This document shows, in pieces, positions 1-4,909 of a stretch of 6,088 nucleotides of DNA. Position 1 is the first letter of the stretch; each line of letters opens with the position of its first letter. Under the pieces are notes generated by a model. That model searched no databases. It saw only the letters and a list, made by a program, of their open reading frames with translations, and had not been told where the DNA came from. The stretch lies in assembly GCA_026984385.1 (NCBI GenBank), contig JALSSH010000622.1, positions 1-6,088 on the forward strand. The letters are read 5' to 3'. Origin of the DNA: Ardenticatenia bacterium (GTDB taxonomy: Bacteria > Chloroflexota > Anaerolineae > Aggregatilineales > Aggregatilineaceae). Position numbers and translations under genes: made by a program.

Positions 1-816
1 CGCCTGGCGGAAAGCCTTCATCATCTCGGCGGCGGACTGATAGCGGTCTTCCGGCTCTTTGGTCAGCGCGCGCAAAAGCACCGCTTCCACCTGTGGCGGC
101 ACATCCGGGTTTACTTCGGACGGGCGCGGCAGCGGTTTGTAGATATGCGCGTGGACGATGGCGTAGGGCGTGTCCGCGTTGAAGGGCACTTGTCCCACCA
201 CCACCTCATAGAGCACCACGCCCAGCGAATAAACGTCGGTGGCGGGCGTGAGCATTTTGTCGCCGCGCGCTTGTTCCGGCGAGATGTATTGCGGTGTGCC
301 CAGCAGCATATCTTGGCTGAGCGTGGACTCACCCACTTGGGCAATGCGCGCCAACCCGAAGTCCGTGATGTAGGGCGTGTCGTCCTCGGCGAGCATGATG
401 TTGGAGGGCTTGATATCTCTGTGCAACACGCCCCGATCGTGCGCAAAGCTCAGCCCTTCGGCGACTTCGCCCAGGATATGCAGTGCCTCAGCCAACGATA
501 ACGGCGCGCGCCTCATGCGCGTTTTGAGCGTTTCGCCGTCAATAAATTTCATCACCAAATAAGGGTGGCCCTGGTGGTCGGCGTAATCATAAACGGGGAC
601 GATATTCGGGTGTTCCAGCTTGGCGACGATCTGCGCTTCACGTTTGAAGCGCTCCAAAAAGTGCGGGTCTTCTTTGAAGACGGGGTGCAACACTTTGATC
701 GCTACGTAGCGGTCGAGGTTGGCGTGGTAAGCCTTAAAAACCGTCGCCATGCCCCCCTGACCGAGCCGTTCCACGATACGATACGGGCCGAGCGTATCAC
801 CGACAGCGAAAATCAT
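1..816 (-). CDS. Serine/threonine protein kinase (Hanks/PknB type), C-terminus beyond window
   Basis: Transfers phosphate from ATP to Ser/Thr residues of target proteins. The 272 visible residues make a nearly complete, apparently active catalytic domain: glycine-rich loop GQGGMATVF (19-27), lysine K41 in VAIKVL, helix-C glutamate E60, catalytic loop HRDIKPSN (132-139), metal-binding DFG (152-154), activation-segment end GTPQYISPEQ (173-182) and structural D194. The arginine before the catalytic aspartate makes it an RD kinase, usually activated by phosphorylation in the activation loop (S164, T165, S167 are candidates). The ATG at 816 is chosen because GAGG lies 6 nt upstream and the domain begins directly after it (GPYRIVERLG). 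The frame is open to base 1, so whether a membrane helix or PASTA, TPR, WD40 or other sensor region follows is unknown. It lies downstream of the pgk terminator and has its own candidate promoter, so it is probably a separate transcription unit. Family call is very secure; substrates are unknown. Confidence 0.95.
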   Translation of the reverse strand, partial: MIFAVGDTLGPYRIVERLGQGGMATVFKAYHANLDRYVAIKVLHPVFKEDPHFLERFKREAQIVAKLEHPNIVPVYDYADHQGHPYLVMKFIDGETLKTRMRRAPLSLAEALHILGEVAEGLSFAHDRGVLHRDIKPSNIMLAEDDTPYITDFGLARIAQVGESTLSQDMLLGTPQYISPEQARGDKMLTPATDVYSLGVVLYEVVVGQVPFNADTPYAIVHAHIYKPLPRPSEVNPDVPPQVEAVLLRALTKEPEDRYQSAAEMMKAFRQA

Positions 817-870
817 AGGACGCCTCAGAAAATTCTTGGCTTGCTGCGAGCTTCTAAAACTGATGTCTTC

Positions 871-898
871 ATCATACACAAAAATTGTGATATGTCTG
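871..898 (-). promoter_or_regulatory. Candidate sigma70-type promoter of the kinase gene
   Basis: Reading the minus strand, a -35 like CAGACA (898-893, four of six consensus bases) is followed after 16 bp by a -10 TATGAT (876-871, five of six). Transcription would start near 864, giving a leader of about 50 nt before the kinase ATG. The spacer contains a 13-bp palindrome (877-889). It is a prediction from motif matching only, but it fits the intrinsic terminator just upstream, which would isolate the kinase from pgk. Confidence 0.5.
877..889. repeat. Palindrome CACAA-N3-TTGTG in the kinase promoter spacer
   Basis: Two perfect 5-bp arms (877-881 and 885-889) flank three A/T bases, directly abutting the predicted -10 hexamer. 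The position is where a repressor operator commonly sits. The short arms and AT-rich character mean chance occurrence is possible, and no specific regulator family is identified. Confidence 0.35.
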
Positions 899-920
899 GC
901 CGAAAAGTGCTACCAAAGTG

Positions 921-956
921 TAAAAACGCGACGGGTTGGCGTTCACCAACCCGCCG
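921..956 (-). terminator. Intrinsic terminator downstream of pgk
   Basis: On the minus strand an 11-bp stem (arms 956-946 and 939-929, one G-U wobble, core GGGTTGG/CCAACCC) closes a 6-nt loop and is followed within two bases by TTTTT (926-922). It begins about 19 nt after the pgk stop codon. There is no T-run on the plus-strand side, so it acts in the pgk direction. It marks the end of the gap-pgk unit and separates it from the kinase gene. Confidence 0.85.
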
Positions 957-974
957 TAGGTGTGCGCGCACGCC

Positions 975-2153
975 CTAGCGGTCGTCCAACGCCGCGACGC
1001 CCGGCAACGTTTTCCCCTCCAAAAGCTCCAAACTGGCCCCGCCGCCGGTGGAAATGTGCGACATGCGGTCGGCCAAGCCCGCCTTGTGGATCGCGGCGGC
1101 AGAATCTCCCCCGCCGATGATCGTCGTGGCTTCGGAGTCGGCCAAAATTTGCGCGATGGCATACGTGCCTTTGGCGAAATTGTCCAGCTCAAAGACGCCC
1201 ATTGGCCCGTTCCAAACGACCATCTTGGCCCCATCCAGCGCTTGGCGGAACGCTTCCACCGTGCCCGGGCCGATATCCAAAATGCGCCAACCGGCGGGCA
1301 CGCCCTCCGCCGCGTGGATGATGCGCGTGTTGGCGTCGTTGGCAAAGGCATCTGCGATTACCACTTCGTCGGGCAAAAGCAACTTGTCGCCGGCCTTTTC
1401 CAACAGCTCACGGGCGGTTTGGATCGCGTCTTCTTCCACCAGCGAGTCGCCCATCGCGTAGCCTTGCGCGGCGAAAAAGGTGTTAGCCATGCCCCCGCCG
1501 ATCAGCAAGCGGTCACATTTGCCCAACAGTGCCTCGATCACGCCGATTTTGTCCGAAACTTTGGCCCCACCCAGAATGGCGATGAAGGGATGTTCGGGGT
1601 TGGCGACGGCGTTTGCCAGGTAGTTGAGTTCCTTTTCCATCAAGAAGCCGGCGACGGCGGGCAGATAGTGCGCCACGCCTTCGGTCGAAGCATGGGCGCG
1701 GTGCGCCGAACCGAAAGCGTCGTTGACAAAAATATCGCCCAGCGCGGCGAGTTGTTTGGCGAACTCGGGGTCGTTTTTCTTCTCTTCCGGATGAAAGCGC
1801 GTGTTTTCCAGCAACAGCACGCCCCCTTGCGGCAAGGCGTCGGCGGCCTTTTGCGCGGCCTCGCCGACGCAATCGTCCGCAAACGCCACCTCCACGCCCA
1901 GCAGCTCGGCCAGCACCGACACGACCGGGCGCAACGAGAACTCCGGCTTGCGCTCGCCTTTGGGTCGCCCGAGGTGGGAGATCAACACCACGCGGCGTGG
2001 CTTTTGCTCCAAGATGTACTTCAGCGTGGGAATGGCGGCGCGGATACGGGTGGCGTCGGTCACCTGCCCGTCCTTGATCGGCACGTTAAAGTCCACGCGC
2101 ACCAAAACACGCTTTCCGCTCAGATCAACGTCTCGCACGGTCTTTTTGTTCAT
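975..2153 (-). CDS. pgk: Phosphoglycerate kinase
   Basis: Cytosolic glycolytic enzyme that reversibly moves the acyl phosphate of 1,3-bisphosphoglycerate to ADP, giving 3-phosphoglycerate and ATP. The 392-residue length is normal for a bacterial monomeric Pgk and the protein is complete. Visible signatures are RVDFNVP (19-25), SHLGRPKG (59-66), LLENTRFHPEE (114-124) and FVNDAFGSAHRAHAS (142-156) in the N-terminal 3PG-binding domain, then GGAKVSDKI (195-203), NGPMGVFE (315-322), GGGDSAAA (347-354) and STGGGASLELLEG (368-380) in the nucleotide-binding domain. The ATG is supported by AAGGGGTG (2165-2158) and by the family-typical N-terminus ending in DLSGKRVLVRVDFN. It follows gap after 104 bp that contain a strong hairpin, and is followed by an intrinsic terminator. 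It is probably co-transcribed with gap, whose product is its substrate, though the hairpin may alter the ratio of the two. Confidence 0.98.
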   Translation of the reverse strand: MNKKTVRDVDLSGKRVLVRVDFNVPIKDGQVTDATRIRAAIPTLKYILEQKPRRVVLISHLGRPKGERKPEFSLRPVVSVLAELLGVEVAFADDCVGEAAQKAADALPQGGVLLLENTRFHPEEKKNDPEFAKQLAALGDIFVNDAFGSAHRAHASTEGVAHYLPAVAGFLMEKELNYLANAVANPEHPFIAILGGAKVSDKIGVIEALLGKCDRLLIGGGMANTFFAAQGYAMGDSLVEEDAIQTARELLEKAGDKLLLPDEVVIADAFANDANTRIIHAAEGVPAGWRILDIGPGTVEAFRQALDGAKMVVWNGPMGVFELDNFAKGTYAIAQILADSEATTIIGGGDSAAAIHKAGLADRMSHISTGGGASLELLEGKTLPGVAALDDR

Positions 2154-2173
2154 GGTTCACCCCTTCTTGAAAA

Positions 2174-2225
2174 ATACGTCAATGGGGGCCAGGACGTTGC
2201 GGCCCGTGCCCCCATTGGTTTTTTG
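2174..2225. terminator. Strong GC hairpin between gap and pgk; terminator-like, best T-run on plus strand
   Basis: A perfect 10-bp stem, CAATGGGGGC (2180-2189) with GCCCCCATTG (2208-2217), encloses 18 nt. Reading plus, it is followed at once by GTTTTTT (2218-2224), a textbook intrinsic terminator that would stop transcription antisense to gap. Reading minus (the coding direction), TTTTT begins about six bases past the stem (2174-2170), so it would be a leaky terminator, attenuator or mRNA-stabilising/processing structure between gap and pgk. The direction of its main action cannot be settled from sequence. Confidence 0.65.
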
Positions 2226-2257
2226 CTTATTGTGCTGCTGCGACGTTTGGGCCGCCT

Positions 2258-3271
2258 CTAGAGTTTGTCCGCGACCATTTTCGTTAGGTCGGCGGTGCGC
2301 ACCGAGTAGCCCCACTCGTTGTCGTACCAGGCCACCAACTTCACCATCGTGCCCTGGAAAGCAACCGTAAATTGCGCGTCTACGATGCTCGAACGGGAAT
2401 CGCCGCGATAGTCCACCGAGACCAGCGGCTCTTCGGAAAGGCCGAGGATGCCCTTCATCGGGCCGGCTTCGGCGGCGCGGAAAGCCTCGTGTAGCGCCTC
2501 GGTCGTGGTTTCCTTCTCGATCTCCATCACGCAATCGATCAGCGAGACGGTAGAGGTAGGCACGCGCACCGCGATCCCGTCGAACTTGCCTTGCAGGTCC
2601 GGGATGACGATGCCAACCGCTTTAGCCGCGCCGGTGGTGGTGGGAATGATATTCATGGCGGCGGCGCGCGCGCGGCGCAAGTCCTTGTGCGGCAAGTCCA
2701 AGATGCGCTGGTCGTTGGTGTAGGAGTGGATCGTGGTCAGGTAGGCGCGCTTGATGGTGAAGGCGTCGTGGACCACTTTGGCGGCAGGGGCCAAGCCGTT
2801 GGTGGTGCAAGAGGCGTTCGAGATGATATGGTGCTTGGCCGGATCGTAAATATCCTGGTTGACGCCCAAGACAATCGTCGCGTCAATGTCGCCTTTGGCC
2901 GGCGCGGAGATGATGACCTTCTTGGCGCCCGCGTCAATGTGCGGCTGGGCCTTTTGCTTGTTGCGGAAAACGCCCGTGCTTTCGATCACGATATCCACGC
3001 CCAGCTCGCCCCAGGGCAATTTGCCCGGGTCGCGTTCGCTAAAGGCCTTGAGCAGCGTGCCATTGACGACCAAACCGTCGTCGGCCACCTCAACTGTGCC
3101 GTCGAAGTGTCCGTAGTTGGTGTCGTGCTTAAAAAGGTGTGCCATCGTGGGCAGGTCGCCCAAGTCGTTGAAGGCCACGACTTCCAGGGCGTCAGGGTAT
3201 TTTTCCAAGATCACCTTGAAAACTTGGCGACCGATGCGCCCAAAGCCGTTAATCCCTACGCGAACAGTCAT
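2258..3271 (-). CDS. gap: Glyceraldehyde-3-phosphate dehydrogenase, NAD-type
   Basis: Cytosolic enzyme oxidising glyceraldehyde-3-phosphate with phosphate and NAD+ to 1,3-bisphosphoglycerate, the substrate of the adjacent Pgk. The 337 residues match the usual length. The Rossmann motif GINGFGRIGR (6-15) opens the protein; N35-D36 in FNDL and L192-P193 in LDLPHKDLRRAR fit NAD rather than NADP preference. The catalytic cysteine is C155 in SNASCTTN (151-158), with H182 in IHSYT as its partner; YDNEWGYS (316-323) closes the catalytic domain. The residue after SCTTN is G159 where many homologues have a second cysteine. The start at 3271 is preferred over an in-frame ATG at 3301 because AAAGGAG lies 6 nt before it and MTVRVGINGFGRIG is the family N-terminus. 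It follows yvcK by 87 bp and has its own candidate promoter. Confidence 0.97.
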   Translation of the reverse strand: MTVRVGINGFGRIGRQVFKVILEKYPDALEVVAFNDLGDLPTMAHLFKHDTNYGHFDGTVEVADDGLVVNGTLLKAFSERDPGKLPWGELGVDIVIESTGVFRNKQKAQPHIDAGAKKVIISAPAKGDIDATIVLGVNQDIYDPAKHHIISNASCTTNGLAPAAKVVHDAFTIKRAYLTTIHSYTNDQRILDLPHKDLRRARAAAMNIIPTTTGAAKAVGIVIPDLQGKFDGIAVRVPTSTVSLIDCVMEIEKETTTEALHEAFRAAEAGPMKGILGLSEEPLVSVDYRGDSRSSIVDAQFTVAFQGTMVKLVAWYDNEWGYSVRTADLTKMVADKL

Positions 3272-3314
3272 TTTGTGCTCCTTTGGTCTGGCTAGACACA
3301 CATCACATTACAGG

Positions 3315-3340
3315 CAGGATAGACGCTGTGCGTCATCCTG
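3315..3340. repeat. Inverted repeat over the gap promoter, operator-like
   Basis: Plus strand CAGGAT (3315-3320), one unpaired A, GACGC (3322-3326), TGT, GCGTC (3330-3334), ATCCTG (3335-3340): 11 complementary pairs with a single one-base bulge. No T-run follows on either strand, so it is not an intrinsic terminator. Its arms overlap the predicted -10 and the edge of the -35 of gap, as a repressor site would. It could also act as an RNA hairpin at the 3' end of the yvcK message. The binding protein, if any, is unknown. Confidence 0.5.
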
Positions 3341-3344
3341 GCAA
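3316..3344 (-). promoter_or_regulatory. Candidate sigma70-type promoter of gap-pgk
   Basis: On the minus strand TTGCCA (3344-3339, five of six -35 consensus bases) is followed after exactly 17 bp by TATCCT (3321-3316, four of six -10 bases). Transcription would start near 3309, giving a leader of about 38 nt with the gap Shine-Dalgarno AAAGGAG (3284-3278). An inverted repeat fills the region between the two hexamers. The promoter would let gap-pgk be expressed independently of yvcK. Motif prediction only. Confidence 0.5.
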
Positions 3345-3358
3345 CGGACGAAAACGAT

Positions 3359-4684
3359 TTATGCGATCTGCAAGCGTTCGGACGAGGTCGGCGCTCGATG
3401 CGCTGCCTCCTGATATAGCCGCAGCAAAGCCTGCGCCAGCTTGCTCGGATCGTGCCGCCAAGGACGCTGCGGGTCGGTGAGATCGGTTAAGTATACAGCG
3501 TAGCGCTTGTTGATGGGGTGATCTTCTGGGTCAGATTGTACATAATGCGTATGTTCACCGGCGTTTTTGCGGGGGTAACTGTTGTTGGCGAGCACCGCAT
3601 CCAACACGCCGCGCCCGATGTGCTTTTCCAGCGCCAAGACGTGGTCGGCCACGCTGAAGCCGTCCGTCTCTCCGGGTTGGGTCGCCACGTTGCACACGTA
3701 AACGCAATAAGCGCGGCTGGCGCGGATCGCCTCGGTGATGCCGTTGACCAGCAGATTGGGCAGGATGCTGGTAAAGAGGCTGCCCGGGCCGATCACGATC
3801 AGCTCGGCGCTGAGTATGGCGCGGATCGCTTCCGGATAGGCGCGCGCGTTGTCCGGTTGCAAATAGACGCGCTCGATCTGTCCGCCCAGCTTCGGTATGC
3901 GAGACTCGCCCACCACGCGGCGCAATTGCGCCTCCCCCGGCAAGCGCACTTCGGCGGCCAAAGCGACGTTGTGGAGCGTGGCGGGCAAAACGCGCCCCTG
4001 GATGGCGAGCACGCGCGACGTTTCGGCGACCGCGCGGTCCATATCGCCGGTGATGCCCGCAAGCGCGGTCAGGAACAAATTGCCAAAGCTGTGCCCTTCT
4101 AGCCCGCCGCTGGCAAAGCGATATTGGAAAAGCTGGGTGATGAGGTCTTCGTCGTTTGCCAACGCCGCGATGTTGTTACGCAGATCGCCCGGGGGGATAA
4201 CGCCCAGCTCGCGGCGCAACTTGCCGGAACTGCCCCCGTCGTCCGCCACCGTAACGATAGCGGTGATATGGCTGGTGTAGGCCTTTAGCCCGCGTAACAC
4301 GCTCGGCAATCCCGTTCCGCCGCCGATGGCGACCACTTTTAACCCGCGCTGCCGCCGACTGTGCGCGTAGACCGCGTCGAGCAATGAGCCTCGTTGGCGC
4401 ACGGCGAAAGGGGCCAGGATCGAGCGGTTCAGCTCATAAAGCGCCACGCCAATCGCGCCGAACCCGACCAGCGCCGCCGCCACCACACGCAACCCGATCG
4501 GCAACGGGCGCAGCGTAATCCACTCGATGAGCGGGGGCGGATTGCTGTGGCGATAGAGCGCGACGATGATCTGGGCCATGCCGACGGCCAACACGGTGAT
4601 GCCGAAGAGCAACAAACCCAGCCAGCGTTTGATACGCAGCCCGGGCGTCAACCATCTGACCCAGCCATAGCGTGAGCGTCCCAT
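3359..4684 (-). CDS. yvcK: YvcK/GlmR-family (CofD-like) protein with two N-terminal membrane helices
   Basis: Members of this family (B. subtilis YvcK/GlmR, mycobacterial CuvA) bind UDP-N-acetylglucosamine and steer carbon into cell-envelope precursors; they are needed for growth on gluconeogenic carbon sources. The 441-residue protein has hydrophobic segments at about 21-43 and 63-83, then a CofD-like Rossmann domain from about 115: GGGTGLPSVLRGL (121-133), ADDGGSSGKLR (148-158), PPGDLRN (164-170), GHSFGNL (197-203), GPGSLFTSILPNLL (299-312) and CNVATQPGETDGFS (331-344). The Bacillus protein is a soluble one of about 320 residues, so the first 115 residues are an added membrane anchor. The ATG at 4684 has GAAGG 6 nt upstream and a good promoter at 4795-4767; the frame stays open further upstream only as antisense of apgM. 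It precedes gap by 87 bp. Family call is secure; the precise role here is inferred. Confidence 0.92.
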   Translation of the reverse strand: MGRSRYGWVRWLTPGLRIKRWLGLLLFGITVLAVGMAQIIVALYRHSNPPPLIEWITLRPLPIGLRVVAAALVGFGAIGVALYELNRSILAPFAVRQRGSLLDAVYAHSRRQRGLKVVAIGGGTGLPSVLRGLKAYTSHITAIVTVADDGGSSGKLRRELGVIPPGDLRNNIAALANDEDLITQLFQYRFASGGLEGHSFGNLFLTALAGITGDMDRAVAETSRVLAIQGRVLPATLHNVALAAEVRLPGEAQLRRVVGESRIPKLGGQIERVYLQPDNARAYPEAIRAILSAELIVIGPGSLFTSILPNLLVNGITEAIRASRAYCVYVCNVATQPGETDGFSVADHVLALEKHIGRGVLDAVLANNSYPRKNAGEHTHYVQSDPEDHPINKRYAVYLTDLTDPQRPWRHDPSKLAQALLRLYQEAAHRAPTSSERLQIA

Positions 4685-4710
4685 CGGAGGCCTTCGTACC
4701 CCCACCTTGC

Positions 4711-4726
4711 GCAGGCGCACGCCTGC
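4711..4726. repeat. Short GC palindrome in the yvcK leader
   Basis: GCAGGC (4711-4716) and GCCTGC (4721-4726) are perfect inverted arms around four bases. In the yvcK transcript this would be a small stable hairpin about 15 nt before the Shine-Dalgarno. No T-run follows, so it is not a terminator; it could be a protein site or a leader structure, or chance in GC-rich DNA. Confidence 0.3.
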
Positions 4727-4766
4727 TCCGACCGAAGCCGAGATCGGGTTACCCCATCTGCGCGAG

Positions 4767-4795
4767 ATTGTAGCGATTTTTGGAGGGGCGTTCAA
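4767..4795 (-). promoter_or_regulatory. Candidate sigma70-type promoter of yvcK
   Basis: On the minus strand TTGAAC (4795-4790, four of six -35 bases) and TACAAT (4772-4767, five of six -10 bases) are separated by the ideal 17 bp, within a locally AT-rich patch. Transcription would start near 4760, leaving a leader of about 75 nt before the yvcK ATG. This is among the best-looking promoters in the window. Confidence 0.6.
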
Positions 4796-4831
4796 TATCA
4801 TAACGCCTATGGTTCGCTGCCAACACTCACT

Positions 4832-4859
4832 TTGCGGCTGGGGCGAGCCGTGCCACAAT
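4832..4859 (+). promoter_or_regulatory. Weak candidate promoter of apgM
   Basis: TTGCGG (4832-4837, three of six) is followed after 16 bp by CACAAT (4854-4859, four of six). The predicted start near 4866 would give a leader of about 44 nt to the apgM ATG. Position is right for a promoter diverging from that of yvcK, but the hexamers are poor matches and it may need an activator or be misplaced. Confidence 0.35.
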
Positions 4860-4909
4860 AGGGACGGTGTTTTGCAGGTGAGCGGAAAGTATTCCCGCAG
4901 AGGTGGACT

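Noticed and set aside
960..2261. 433-codon plus-strand open frame
   Set aside because: It lies antisense to pgk and is explained by the codon bias of a GC-rich gene; no domain or good ribosome binding site supports it.
2591..3295. 234-codon plus-strand open frame opposite gap
   Set aside because: Antisense shadow of the gap coding sequence, with repetitive Val/Gly/Asp-rich composition and no recognised domain.
3286..3297. GTCT-N4-AGAC dyad beside the gap Shine-Dalgarno
   Set aside because: Four-base arms are too short to distinguish from chance.
3272..3301. Ten-residue N-terminal extension of Gap from an ATG at 3301
   Set aside because: The extension has no family match and would overlap the good Shine-Dalgarno AAAGGAG that serves the ATG at 3271, where the canonical Gap N-terminus begins.
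3518..4102. 194-codon plus-strand open frame opposite yvcK
   Set aside because: Antisense shadow of the conserved CofD-like domain; nothing in its composition or upstream region supports expression.
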